DNA of 64,000 bases from Echria macrotheca. Its lineage: Eukaryota > Ascomycota > Sordariomycetes > Sordariales > Schizotheciaceae. The notes below the pieces were generated by a model, which saw nothing but the letters and a program-made list of their open reading frames with translations, had not been told where the DNA came from and searched no databases. Position 1 is the stretch's first letter, and each line of letters begins with the position of its first letter. Below, one piece after another: positions 34,168-45,501 of this stretch. The position numbers and the translations under genes were made by a program. The stretch is from positions 1,426,001 through 1,490,000 of the forward strand of contig MU839830.1 in assembly GCA_030411725.1 (NCBI GenBank), written 5' to 3'.

Positions 34168-35280
34168 ATGGAACGTTTGAATTACCTGTCTCTGGGGAAG
34201 CTGGTGCTCGCTGCATATCGTTTCCGGTCGTCGAACTTCGAATTCGTTTGCGCCGATGTGGCGAAACACCTCCTATTTATTGTTTTGGGAGGAAGAACCG
34301 AGGCTTACAGCACATATCCCGGACCCCGTTATTGCTGGGGATCGAGCCCTCCAAAAAATCACGACGACTGAGAATCGGGATCTGGGAGGGATGCTCTCGA
34401 CATATTTGCTCGTCCGCCGCCGACCAAGCTAAGGAAGGTAATAGACGAAGAGGTGGGAGCATCTGGAGGAGATGCGCAGCGAGAAGGCGGATATGACGTT
34501 GGCTCCTCGCCATATCGATGACTCTGCCACTCTTTGCGAGTACAGGGGATCGACCCCTCCGAACCCTCGAACAAACAGAAAATTCACGAGGTTCAAGAGT
34601 CGGGAACTGTGGTGAATGATGTCGAGGACTGGAATGATGAATACGGCTGCCCTGACGAGGATGGCAGGTGGGCCGTTGTCACGTATCTCAGATACAGTCC
34701 TAGGTAGTTCGAGCTGGTGTGAAGATGAAAGTCGATGAGTACTGGTCGTAAGTAGGACACGGTTGGACAGTGGGTTGATTCGATTGGCCGCCCGCTTCTC
34801 AAAGTCATCGAAACGAAGATCATCGGCGAAGCCACTAGTATTAAGATTCCTTTGATTTTGTCATGGATTGAGGAAAGGAGGAATTATCACGCCTGTATAT
34901 ACCTAGATGGTTCAAGTTTTTGATCAGGTAGTAAATACCCGTACTTTGTTAAAAAGATAATTAGTACCGAATTTTTCCATGAAAGCTGGAATGTCCTGTT
35001 ATTTCTCAACCATAGACGGTTTTCTTTTCCTTAACTTCTTCCAGGGGAACCGAAGGCTCCCATAGTAACCAACAGCCCCCTTTTTGTGGTCTACCTCTAT
35101 GATCAGAACTTGAGCGTGGTACCCAGTTCATTAATTAGAGGCCTCTTTAAATATGTCAATGGCCCTGGGTGGATATTATGAGGTCTATCCGAGACGGCTG
35201 TAGACCCAAAATTCTCTGGATTCGACATAGGTAGGTACTCTAGGATGAAGCCAAAAGTGTTGATTTCAGATTGGTCCTAA
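34168..35280 (+). pseudogene. Decayed protein-coding region, family unknown
   Basis: The plus strand reads like protein over about 1.1 kb but is broken by stops and frame switches. One frame carries LNYLSLGKLVLAAYRFRSSN, the next continues with AGDRALQKITTTENRDLGGM. From about 34561 a single frame runs to 35280: VEDWNDEYGCPDEDGRWAVV, WIEERRNYHACIYLDGSS, YPYFVKKIISTEFFHESWNV and TNSPLFVVYLYDQNLSVV. Stops interrupt it at 34705, 34720, 34726, 34753, 34921, 35032 and 35179. No intron of suitable phase removes them. The region is AT-richer than its neighbours; TAG/TAA/TGA in place of CAG/CAA/CGA fits C-to-T decay, as in repeat-induced point mutation, but this is inference. The 3' end lies 44 nt from the HET gene's stop. 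Confidence 0.55.
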
Positions 35281-35323
35281 CTTGGTAGAGCTAGCGTGCA
35301 GAATCAACAGAGCCACAGATAAA

Positions 35324-37003
35324 TTAGCATAGGTTGATAAACTCGACCTTTGGGTCATTGCTCTCCACCAGTCTGTTGATGTCTTGTCTCAAGCGATGAA
35401 GTCTCAAGGGGGCTGCGTCCAAGATCTCATCGGGGTAAGGGACAGCACCGACAATTTCATAGTGCTGCTTATCCTTCTCCCGGAGAATGAAGACGGTACT
35501 TGATCCATGAAGCATCCATATCTCATCCCCTTCTTGCGCTAGTCCCATGATGCGCAAGCCTTCACCTGTGGTGGACAGGAACTTTCTGGTCCACTTGCTT
35601 TTTATCTTGCGTCGTAGCACTTCGTGGCGTACGCCTTGAACCCGTAGCACCCGATCTTTGCGTCCCTTCCCGTCCGAATGAAATGAAGGGCTAAATACAG
35701 CGGCGTTGAACTGCGTATTTTGCTCTATTGGCCGGCCGCTCCTAAATAACGAGTAACTGCGCAAGTCTGGGACCCATGATGGGACCGATGCTGTGCTCGA
35801 GTTCCAATACGCCATTGTCAGAACGTCTAGACTTTTGTTGTGGGAGATGACATTCCGGGCCAGTTGGCAGACGATATCCTCAAGGGTTACGCCTGGTGAA
35901 TAGTCAGGATAGAGACCGTAGTCGTGGTTGCTGATTCCGAGGAGAGCATAGACCAAATCCCTGCTATCCGACGAGACGCAAATATCAACGTCAGAAATGT
36001 GATCCAGCAGATCTCCAAAGCGGCCCGGTTGTGATTCCGCGCGAGTCTTGGCTGTAAGCAGGGTTGAAGCAGGTTGTGCGTCCAACACAGGCATGAACAA
36101 GTACGAGTCGCCACAAAAGGAACAGGCCTGGCAAGAAGGCGGATGTCCTGCCCATTGGTTGGGCTCGTAAATGACGATTGGTTTTTCCAGTTCTATGGAG
36201 TCGTAGATGCCGATGAATTCTGCTGCGCCTTTCCAGTTTATCCAATGGAATTTGGCCATCAGGTAAGCGTCTGGAGAACGAATGAACTCCTGGCGAATCC
36301 ATGCTCGGGACCACCAAGAACTCTTTAAAAATGTACAAATGAATGCATTCCAACCGAGATGGAAGTATTCATCTGCCAAATTATTACTGAAAAACTCCAC
36401 GGCTAGCCTCCCAGGGTCGGAAAAATAGTCCTGATGCTGAACGGCCTTCCGAAGATCGGGGAGAACAGTTTCAAGCCACTCAATGCTGCCGCCGATATCA
36501 TTCTCTGTCGACAAGGATACGAGCACTCGAGCAGAGGCGGCATATATCTCGCCCATGAGCCGGACCTGGTGTGACCGTTCCAAGTGGCTGCTCTGGTTGA
36601 TGCAGACCTGGTCCGCCCAGAGAAGGAGTTCTTGCTCGTCAAACTTGTCCCTCCAGAAGTAGCGGGCTTGGCGCAGTGCATGGCCCAAGTTGGCAAACGC
36701 GTTGAAGGAACAGCCGTTGACGATGATAGGTTCGATGTTTTTCGGGGAGCCTGCGCAGTACGATATCGTTGTGTACTTGTCCTTGTAAGAGGCGAGCGAG
36801 ACAGAGTCGATAAGATCGCAGTCAATGGTAGCTTGTTGGGGATTTGCCGGATCTGGACGTTTAATTCGAAGAAGACGAATATTGTCGGTTTTCGGGTCCA
36901 GATCCGAATAGTGAAACTTGGAATAGAAGGCGCTATTCTCCGGGGTGTAGAAGTTGCCAGAAGTGATTTTTGCTGACTGGGCCTGGTTGATGGGTTCACC
37001 CAT
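35324..37003 (-). CDS. HET-domain (heterokaryon incompatibility) protein
   Basis: One 559-codon exon. The N-terminal third is a HET domain: YTTISYCAGSP (usually ALSYxWG), then NGCSFNAFANLGHALRQ, the core LLLWADQVCINQSSHLERSH, and QVRLMGEIYAASARVLVSLS. The rest has no recognised domain but contains CVSSDSRDLVYALLG, the 'D..r.D.VYALLGL' segment common to these proteins. HET proteins trigger programmed cell death when incompatible hyphae fuse, often with NLR or other partners; most genomic copies are uncharacterised. It lies next to a decayed gene and an amidoligase, in an accessory-looking block. No partner of a known incompatibility pair is recognised. Confidence 0.88.
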   Translation of the reverse strand: MGEPINQAQSAKITSGNFYTPENSAFYSKFHYSDLDPKTDNIRLLRIKRPDPANPQQATIDCDLIDSVSLASYKDKYTTISYCAGSPKNIEPIIVNGCSFNAFANLGHALRQARYFWRDKFDEQELLLWADQVCINQSSHLERSHQVRLMGEIYAASARVLVSLSTENDIGGSIEWLETVLPDLRKAVQHQDYFSDPGRLAVEFFSNNLADEYFHLGWNAFICTFLKSSWWSRAWIRQEFIRSPDAYLMAKFHWINWKGAAEFIGIYDSIELEKPIVIYEPNQWAGHPPSCQACSFCGDSYLFMPVLDAQPASTLLTAKTRAESQPGRFGDLLDHISDVDICVSSDSRDLVYALLGISNHDYGLYPDYSPGVTLEDIVCQLARNVISHNKSLDVLTMAYWNSSTASVPSWVPDLRSYSLFRSGRPIEQNTQFNAAVFSPSFHSDGKGRKDRVLRVQGVRHEVLRRKIKSKWTRKFLSTTGEGLRIMGLAQEGDEIWMLHGSSTVFILREKDKQHYEIVGAVPYPDEILDAAPLRLHRLRQDINRLVESNDPKVEFINLC

Positions 37004-37862
37004 GGTGGCAGGCTTCAGATGTCTGACAGAGCAGTGCTAAGGATGCTTGTTTGGTGGAAAAGAGGATGAGCCCAAATGACTGGCTAAAGACAGGTGGTTG
37101 TGGTCCGTGTGCTCCTGCTATCCTCCGGCGGTGCTCCTTCCCGGCCTAACAACACTGGGGGGGAGCAAAGATGGCAACGAGTGAGTTTGAAGCAAGGGCG
37201 CGCAAGATCTCGAACCGCGGAATAGAGAAGCTGGAAGTTGTCGTCGACAGTCGCGCTGAGCCGCTCACGTGTCCTGACTCGTGGTGGTCTCTGGGTTGTT
37301 TCTGGGTGATCTTGTGGCTTTGGGATGGAGAAATGGGATGAGAAGGGGCAGCAGCGACAGACTGCGACGACCTTGTCGACGGGCTGTTGGGCACGTGATG
37401 GGACGCAACGATGCAGCCGAGCACCAATGAAATGGACAGGGCTCAAAACCAAACAGTACACTTTGGCGACCAAGTCCAATACCCATACGATAGAGGTGAA
37501 GATGACAGAGGAGCGCCAAGAAGATTAAACAACAAGAACCAACGTGACAAGATCCACCGCCTTGTTAATCACTACCTTCTATTCATAAAGTTCAGTGCAG
37601 AGGTACAGGCAGCACAAACACACATTGAAATCTAATCAATGACATAAACTCATAACTCATATCTCATACCGACATGACAGTCTACTCGACCCTATTTAAT
37701 ACAAGGCTCCCCCCAACAACAAAGACAGGAAACCCCTCAGGAGTCAATCCATGCGAGAAATCCATGTTGCGAGGCGTGATCCAATCTAGAAAACCAACAA
37801 ACTCCTGGGGTATATCCTATGCAATCCGACCAGAACTCCAATGACAATAAGAAAGAAAAAGA
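37004..37862. other. Intergenic region, HET gene promoter
   Basis: Lies between two minus-strand genes: promoter of the HET gene and 3' flank of the amidoligase. Short open frames on the minus strand (37084-37519) show no domain. Nothing else seen. Confidence 0.5.
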
Positions 37863-39161
37863 TCAGTGCCGCCTCTGGCTCCGCTTTCGGGGATGACACT
37901 TGGCCCAGTCCTGATACTTTTGGGCGCCGATGTTGCAGCGTGACATCTCCAGCCACCTCAACCTGGTGGCCTCATCCTCCGAGATGACCTCGGCATCCCT
38001 CCCCGCCGAGGCACCGTATTGTACCGCATCAGCACGGCTAAACATGGTGCACATGTCGGCAACGTATCCTCTCCCGAAGCGGCAAACCCGCGCCTCGTCG
38101 CGCAGCCAGCTGCACAGGTTGGCCATGCCGGGGGCCACGTGGGGCCGGATCGAGAATGCACAGCTCAGCCGGGCAAAGCAGCCGACCAGCATGGTCCAGC
38201 GGACGGCATCCGCAGCATCTGTCACGCCTCCCGGTTGCCGGAACTCGATGGTGCCGCGGCCGCGGTGAGGGTGGTGAGGATCGGGGTTAAGCCCGGTAAA
38301 GTTCCAGCGAAATGTCGCGTGGGGGAAGTCCTTGGCCGTGAGGCCAATGGCCTCGGCCGTCGCGCTGTCGGCGGCACACCAGTTCATGCGGGCGGCCAGC
38401 GCGGCGAACGAGTCGGTCTGGCTGCCGGCGATGGCGTCGACACACTCGGGTATGGTCCGGCGCCGAGAGAAGAAGCCGTTGTGACGGATGCTCTTGGCGA
38501 AGACGCTGCGGCGGCGGTAAGGGGGAACCAGAGCATCGAAGCAGCGCTCAAAGTACAAGGCGGCCACGGCCAGGCGCTTGGCCTCGGATAGGATCCAGTA
38601 GCCGCGGCTTGGGACCAGGTGGACTGTGGTCCCGCAGGCGTGGTGCGTCGTGATCTCGAAGTCCTGGTTCAGTACCGTCATGACGACGTCGAAGCGCGGC
38701 AGCCAGGTCGAGGCGTGGCCCGGGCCAAAGCGGAAGAAGGGCGACGTCAGCTTGATGCCGAAGCGGTGGTCGGCGGCCTGGGAGGGGACCGACAAGTCCT
38801 CCGATACGGTCCAGTCTTTGTAGCTCTCGCTGCTGTTGCCACCTCCACCGCGCCGTACCGAGGAAATGTGGTTGGCGATGCCGGCCTGGAGCAGTCTTGC
38901 CGAGATCTCCTCGCGGAGGGTGGTGGACAGGCTGTGTCGCAGCTGTCGACTGCGAACGAGCAGGCCCATCTCGAGGCAGATGAGGAATTCGGGCGGCTTG
39001 GACTCGCCATCATAGTGGGGGGAGAGGTTGCTGTAGACCCAGGGTGCCGACATGGTGCCGGGCGCTGGGTAGATCTCGACGCGTGGACGGGCGATGCGGA
39101 CACGGGGAGTGGGATAGTAGGGGTCGAAGGAGACCTGAGGGTTGAATTGGACGCGTGCCAT
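37863..39161 (-). CDS. Putative amidoligase family protein
   Basis: A 432-aa single exon. The C-terminal two thirds match the putative amidoligase family, a divergent branch of the glutamine-synthetase-like COOH-NH2 ligases. FGIKLTSP precedes the His-rich TTHHACGTTVHLVP, then RWNFTGLNPD, and GTIEFRQPGG carries the Glu/Arg predicted to bind Mg-ATP. The first 60 residues are specific to this protein. Such enzymes are predicted to form amide bonds between a carboxylate and an amine, on peptides, proteins or small molecules; fungal members are numerous but uncharacterised. There is no signal peptide. It sits upstream of, and co-directional with, the HET gene, with no obvious peptide-substrate gene beside it. 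Confidence 0.82.
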   Translation of the reverse strand: MARVQFNPQVSFDPYYPTPRVRIARPRVEIYPAPGTMSAPWVYSNLSPHYDGESKPPEFLICLEMGLLVRSRQLRHSLSTTLREEISARLLQAGIANHISSVRRGGGGNSSESYKDWTVSEDLSVPSQAADHRFGIKLTSPFFRFGPGHASTWLPRFDVVMTVLNQDFEITTHHACGTTVHLVPSRGYWILSEAKRLAVAALYFERCFDALVPPYRRRSVFAKSIRHNGFFSRRRTIPECVDAIAGSQTDSFAALAARMNWCAADSATAEAIGLTAKDFPHATFRWNFTGLNPDPHHPHRGRGTIEFRQPGGVTDAADAVRWTMLVGCFARLSCAFSIRPHVAPGMANLCSWLRDEARVCRFGRGYVADMCTMFSRADAVQYGASAGRDAEVISEDEATRLRWLEMSRCNIGAQKYQDWAKCHPRKRSQRRH

Positions 39162-40702
39162 TTTTGGCTGAGCAATTGGTGTGCAAACAGTGCAATTGGT
39201 GTCTTCGTGCCATCCTAATGGGAAAGTGCGGGAGTGGGAGACTATATATCAACAACCGAAGGACAAGACCCGTAACGTTGGTAAAACCTTACCCGCGCTG
39301 CCGCACTCTCTCTGCCGCCCCCGTGTATGCGGCGACCTTGTGTTCGCAGCGATGGGCCTGTGGCTCAGCGACCGTCCCGCCGCCGTCGCCAGTCTCGAAG
39401 CCCGCCCGCGTTTCCGCGGCGACCCACCCACCCATTCCTTCGGCTAGCGAGGGCACCAGCCGCAGGCAATTGCAGTGCCGGCGCCGACCACTTCGCTTGT
39501 TTTATTTCGTCAACACATCGTCCTGGGTAACCGATCGCGGGGAACACGAATGACATGTCGTGGTCCGTGAGGCTGCCTACAATGGCGTGCATCGAGAGCA
39601 CAGCATGATCAATTCTCCATTGCAGGCATCCATCCGGTCGTGTGGAATGGACGTGTCTGGTGGTGCACTCCCATCTGCATCACCAGCAGCCAAGTGGAGT
39701 AGCGGCCAGAAAGTCATGATGTGTGTGGTCGTGATGCACGATGCGATGCGCGAATGCATTGATGAGGACAGCCAACACAGCCCCGCTGCTCGCTGCGCGG
39801 TCGCGGGGTTATGCAAAGTTGTGTCCTTGGAAACAAGGCTCGACCGACTCCGCCTCCGCCATCCCCCGCGCGGAGACGAAGGCCAGACCCTGAGGCCGCC
39901 AGGCGGCTGTCGAAGCAGCAAACCACGCCAGGTTCCGGACGAGATTCGACTTGATTGGCTGGCCGTGATTCTCAACTTCCCGACAGACCGGAGCCGCTGA
40001 TGGTGGGCCATCCTCTCTTCAGCCTTCGGGCCCTGGCCAGGCGACAAAGACTACATCCAGGGACACAGCTAATGGGAGTGGAAACGGACCTGGGAATGAG
40101 ATCGGAAGATGATCCGAAAATACATTACACACGACACTGAGGACAGCGCAGAGGGTCCAATCCAAGGCGGCTGTCGCAGGATCGGAGGTATCACAGGCCG
40201 CCAAAAAGGCCTACCAACACCCGCCAGGACATCAAGACCGGCCGACAGCCGCTGCTGGCTGTTTCACACGAGTCAAAAATGAGGCGGAAGGCAAAGCCCA
40301 TACAGCAAAATACAAACATCTGGGTAGCACCCGAATCTCTGCCATGGCCGAGCAGGCCAGCTTCCAGGTTGTTTGTTGCACAGCGTCGGCTTCACAAGGG
40401 AAATGTCGACAGTCGGGCGTGAGTCTGGTGTGGTCGTCATCTGATGTCGTTGCAAGCCTGCCCTGCATCGTATATATACAGCCAGGCAGCCATCAGCATT
40501 ACAACATGGCTACAGCCCAACATACAGATCGTTGTCTAGCCTTGGGACGTGGTGTCAACGATATTCTCGGTCAGAAAAGTGCCATGGTAAGACAACGTAA
40601 CGGAGCGATATCGGACCAGGATACCTAGACAACTCGCATCAAATTTCCATTTCCTGGATTCAATGTCGATTCAAAGTCGACGGCCGGAGTTTACGGCCAA
40701 GG
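39162..40702. other. Intergenic region, amidoligase promoter and L-LDH 3' flank
   Basis: 1.5 kb with no supportable gene. Open frames at 39560-40047 lack domains. A C-rich stretch near 39420-39440 is the only compositional feature noted. Confidence 0.5.
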
Positions 40703-41750
40703 TCACCCGCCCTTTGCAGAAACAATCACATCCAGAATACTCTGGGCTGACTTTTTCACCCCTTCCCTCTCAGCCGCATCCAAGAGCAAAGGCACGTCCT
40801 GGTGCGCCCCCCTATAGTTCAGTTTGCACGGCATGCTCAACGCGACCGGTCCGACACCCTCGTATATCCCCACGCGCGAGACAGTGACGATGGCGTCACT
40901 GTTCTTGACGATGGGCTCGACAATGCTGACCAGTACCGACGCCACGCCGTAGTTGGTCTTGCCCTTTCGCTGAATGATCTCGTAGGCGGCGCCCCGAGTT
41001 CGCCGTGCCACCTCGGTCATGGCTGCGTCGTCGTATGCGATACCCTTCTGGCTGCAGTAGTCGCGGAGCCGCATGCCCGCAATACTGGCCAGCGACCACA
41101 CAGGGATCTGGCTATCTCCATGCTCACCAATAATCACGGCATGTACGTTGCGCGGGTTGACCCCGTAGTGCTTGCCCAGCTCGTGGCGGAAGCGAGTGGT
41201 GTCCTAGTCCATTAGCAAAGTTGTTGTTCATGAAGATTGGAAAAGAATACCATGGCTGTCCCCGATCCAATAACCCTCTGGACCGGAAATCCCGACAGCT
41301 CGAAAGCCGCGTGCGTTAGGACGTCGACCGGGTTAGTCGCGACGAGCAAGATCGTATCAGGCGCATTGCGAGCGACTTCGGGCACAACGGTCCGGAACAG
41401 CGCGTAGTTCGTCTTGACGAGGTCGAGCCGCGTCTGCCCGGGCTTCTGGTTGACGCCTGCCGTGATGATCACGATGGTCGACCCGGCGCAGTCGGCGTAC
41501 GACGAGGCCACGCGCACCTTGGCGTGAGCGTAATCTGTACCCTCGTCAGTACGTACCCGGTTTCTGAAGGTGCGAACTGTAACATACGGGCGGCGTGACT
41601 CAGATCGATAGCCTCGCCCTCGGCACGCGCCTGGTCGATATCCAGCAGGACAATCTCCGAGGCCAGCCCGCTCAGCAGCAGGGCATACGCCGTCGTCACC
41701 CCGACCGACCCGGCTCCCACAATGGTGACCTTGACCGACTGTTCATGCAT
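40703..41750 (-). CDS. L-lactate dehydrogenase
   Basis: Three exons: 41750-41588, 41534-41251 and 41203-40703; 315 aa. Intron 1 has a GTATGT donor, giving SHAAHYAHAKV across the splice. The N-terminal GAGSVG is the NAD-binding glycine loop, followed by the Asp in LLDID that prefers NAD. Catalytic residues are visible: Arg in KPGQTRLDL, Asn in ATNPVD, and the His in IIGEHGDSQIPVWS. The enzyme interconverts pyruvate and L-lactate with NADH in the cytosol. Length and motifs match the bacterial/animal tetrameric L-LDH family; few filamentous ascomycetes rely on this enzyme, and its role here (anaerobic NADH recycling or lactate use) is not shown. The start is the first ATG before SVKVTIVGAG. Confidence 0.93.
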
Positions 41751-42648
41751 TTTTCTCGTGTCAGTTGACAATACTTCTGTCAGGTGAAGGTGTCCAGGGA
41801 TTGTGAAGAGGTTTTTTTCTCACCGTGTGGGACATTCTGGGGCCAAGTCTGCGGTAACGCGTCACGGCGTCGAAGAGTATTAAATCTGCCTAGGAAACGT
41901 TGTGTCCTGCTGATGAAACAAAAACAAAGTTGGGACGACGTTGCAGTTACGTGGAGCGGGTTTTGGATGTTACAAAAAGGTTGAAATCGGAAGCGGCCGG
42001 GTTGGGCATGCTTTCTCGAGATCGTTGATGTCAGGCCCCCTTTTTTTTCTGAATTCCACGTTGGGATTGGGGGCGTCTTCAGTGGCCAGACTTGTCGGTC
42101 CACCACCCACGTTCCAGATAGCTGGGCTGTGTTTCACAGGGCGGTGGGTGTGGGGTGATTGGCACCGAGGAGGCTCGGCATTCGCTGGCCACATGCAGTC
42201 GGATCGTGATGAGGGGCTGCGAGGTATTTTGTGCTTCAGTGGGATTGGTTGATTGCCCTCTGATTCTTTTGTTCGTTGGACTGGTCGCTGGACGAAAATC
42301 GACCGATGGCGTGGGCAGCTCAATGTTGGACACTTGTTGACTCGAAACTTGGAGGCATTGTTCATGCAAACACATAAGTAGCCGTGTGTTATTGAACAGT
42401 ATTGCTGTACGGAGTATGCGATGTTCTTTGATGCCCGTTTTCGGACAATTGAAAATGACAACTCCATCGGGATTGGATTCCTTGCCGTACCACCCGATTG
42501 CAAGCCAGCGACTGGACGATACAGGTTACGAGGATTTGACAATTGGAATGATTCGGTGATAGTCAAGTCGCGTTGTCTGTGTTGCCCAAAGTACCTTTAT
42601 GGAGACGTTGAGTCTTCCAGAAGAACATAACGGGTTCAGAAAACCAAC
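41751..42648. other. Intergenic region, L-LDH promoter to tRNA-Pro
   Basis: About 0.9 kb, promoter space of the L-LDH gene. The open frame at 41970-42566 has no recognisable domain. Nothing else seen. Confidence 0.5.
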
Positions 42649-42780
42649 GGCTCAATGGTCTAGTGGTATGATTCGTGCTTCGGGCGGTTTCCACATGGTT
42701 CCCCCATTACTTGTCTCTATCAGAGATAAAACAAGTAAACAAGATGTGCGAGGTCTCGGGTTCGATCCCCGATTGAGCCC
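42649..42780 (+). tRNA. tRNA-Pro(CGG) with 60-nt intron
   Basis: The acceptor stem pairs GGCTCAA (42649-42655) with TTGAGCC (42773-42779), with a C discriminator. The D-arm is GGTCTAGTGGTATGAT and the T-arm CTCGGGTTCGATCCCCGAT. The anticodon loop reads TTCGGG then T after removal of an intron at 42685-42744, giving anticodon CGG. The anticodon stem CGTGC/GTGCG includes two G-U pairs. The intron lies one base 3' of the anticodon, the canonical position for the tRNA splicing endonuclease. Confidence 0.9.
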
Positions 42781-45501
42781 GTGGGAATTTGAATCTTCAT
42801 CACCTCCTTCCTCTGGAAGCGGGTAGCATATTTTTGTAATCTTTTTGTTTTTCTCCCCTTTGCTAAATGCAGCTTGACGTAGGGTGAACGAAACATGCAT
42901 CATGTCTGTCTGTTGATGGAAACTTATAGGCATCATAGACTGCCTACTACGTCTTGGGATAGGCAATCGTAATAACTTCTGCCTCTTTGGGGCAGTATAG
43001 ACACTTCAAGGGGGACAGAAATTGTGACTAGAAGTCACGGTTGACTGAACTGCTTAAATCCTTGTGAAAGTGAATGACAGGTAGAAAAGGTTTGTTGAGA
43101 GCAGGGTACCGAAAAATGCGCACGTTATAACATGAACCAGCTCTCTACCAACTGATCCCAAACACCTTACCTATCCTAACATAGCATCCGCCTCCAGACA
43201 ATCCGTAGATACCTAAGCTTCTCCCATTGCGATCCTCCAAGCTCGCACCTTATTCCCATATGAGGTCACAAAAACAGTCCGTCATCTTCCAAGTCTAGAC
43301 TGCCTCAGTCATCCGTTCCTGATTTCGGAATAAAAAAAAACTTGGCAGTTCTATTCTCGGAAGAGAGCCTCAACCACGGTTACCGAGAAACCATCAACCA
43401 GCAAAAAAACACCGGCATGATCCGTAAAGGATGTGCGGCCGTTAATTCTCCGAATCTACTCTTCTCGGGCCAAGCCCGCCCGCGCCGGAATACCACCCTG
43501 CCCTCCGTGCCCTTCGCATACCTACCAACATACGTAAGCTACAGTACACCCAGAAACGTCGCAGCGTTGCTTTTCTGTTACCCCGATGTCCGGGTAGTAT
43601 GATGCACGTAATAAATCTGGGTACGTAGACGACGAGGCTGGGCGAGGGAAAAATGAATGGTGGGACCCACAGGTGCGATACCTTAACAACCAAGCTTTGG
43701 GGGAAACAAGATTTCAGGTGGGAATGTAGATGGGCTGGAGTGTTATTACAATACGTGTCTGAACGTAAAAGTAAGAGTCGGTAGTAATTTCTCCTGGAGC
43801 GGCCGCCCTATTTCTCACATACTGGCCTCATCGTTGGTCTGGATCGAATATGTGGTCATGATATAGGTAGACTAGAAAAGACGCTAATGAGGAGTGTGAA
43901 GTGAGGACCGTGCCGAAAAGGGGGGTGTAGTACCCCCCGATCCGAACGGGTTTGCACATCGCCGTGGACTGTGCTCTTTTTCCTTTCCGGTCCCTTCTTC
44001 GGCTAGTCCCTCCCGAAGAGTCGCGCTGTCGGTACCGACCGAAGTTGAGCCTCTTTCGAATGACGGTGCATCAGGGCTGAGAGGGGAGGGAGGCCCAGGG
44101 GTCGGGTGTGGCAAACACCCCTTTCTTAGGTACCGAGACTAGAACCGCGCAGAGCTCCGAAGGGCGAGAACGGGTTCTGTCGCTGGGCTTGCCTCGTGGA
44201 TGCCTCTGGATACAACACAAGACGTGCTTGCGAATCATCCGATGATGTTCGAGTCATCCGGAATCGATGTTTGCTATTCACCAAGTGGACTTGGACACGC
44301 GATACGAGTACGAGAGTTTGCTCTCCGGTCTTCCAGACCCTCGTTTGGTTTGCCATGCCTTTGGCACTAGAGTACGTGTTACTCGAGAAGACAACGACAA
44401 ACTGTCCAGACCTCAGCGGCCCCCGGGATGATATATATCGGCGTCGTGCTGCAGATACCCATGTCTATGTGCAAGCATCGCGGCTTGCAGGTGTAATATA
44501 TTAAGCCAAGGCCGTCAACCAGGAAAACATAATCCTCCATCCTGGCGAGGCTGGGAATAGTTGACCCGGCAATTCTGTTCTTCTCCATAGAGATCGACTG
44601 CTACGCCCCCGGTAACATGATCTTTAACTCATTCTGGGGTTCTCACCTGCTGCCCATCCCTGCCCCTGGAGCCTCGCCGAATTATTAAGGGGATATGACA
44701 AACCTCCATCTGTTACATATTACCAACCAGTAGTTCGGTTGGTAGGGCCTTGACGGAGTGATATGCACGAAGCTGCATTCGGAACTGCCAACATGATGAG
44801 TGTCGTGTTTTGTGGGTGTGGACGTCCATGCGAATGCGTTGGTGAGCTGAGAAGCTGGATCGAGTGGAAATCGCTAGCTTCAAGAGGACTGTGTTCAAAA
44901 ATCCAAAGGAGGACAAAGCCCGGATCCGCACCCACTTGGGGTTATAGCTGAGGCCGTTATCACGGGGTTAAACCACTTTCGACCGGGCTCGAACAGGTCG
45001 GCCCGTGCTCGCCGTAATTTGGAGGGCTATTTTGGGATCAGTCCCCCCTGTTGCCACGCCCGACCTGAGGGTCGCTTGCACCCTATAATACTACGCTGGC
45101 GCACTAGTTGTTGTCCCCCTCCTCGGCCTGACGAGTCAAATCCGGCCGTGGGTGGGTGTTTGCAATGGCAAACCAGCGCAAACCTGGTCCCAGGGAAATC
45201 ATGGGTTGAGGTAGTGAAATTGGCACCACGGCAAAGGCCAGGATTGGTGATGCGTCGGGACCAGGCTTTAGATGACTGGCCGCCACATCCAAACTCCTAC
45301 GAGCTGGATCTCCCGATCGCGACGACTTCCACCCAGCTGAACCGCATCCCCTGCTGCGCATCGATCCCCTGAGGAAGAAGTCGGCACCGTCCGCGACCAC
45401 ATAAGGGGCTCCGCTCTCGATGATTCGACACCTTTGACACCCCTCAACCCATCATCAACCACCGATATCGACCATCGGCATCGACCGGCAGTCTCACGAC
45501 C
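42781..45501. other. Intergenic region, 2.7 kb without a supportable gene
   Basis: T-runs at about 42830-42850 probably end the tRNA transcript. Short open frames at 43342-43602, 43884-44356 and 44196-44504 show no domains or splice partners. The last 300 nt are the promoter of the G1 protease. Confidence 0.5.

Noticed and set aside
34700..34770. An intron that would remove the first four stops of the decayed coding region
   Set aside because: No GT/AG pair of matching phase spans them, and three more stops downstream would remain.
38019..39218. Long plus-strand frames opposite the amidoligase gene
   Set aside because: Antisense shadows of a GC-rich real gene; their translations are low-complexity with no family match.
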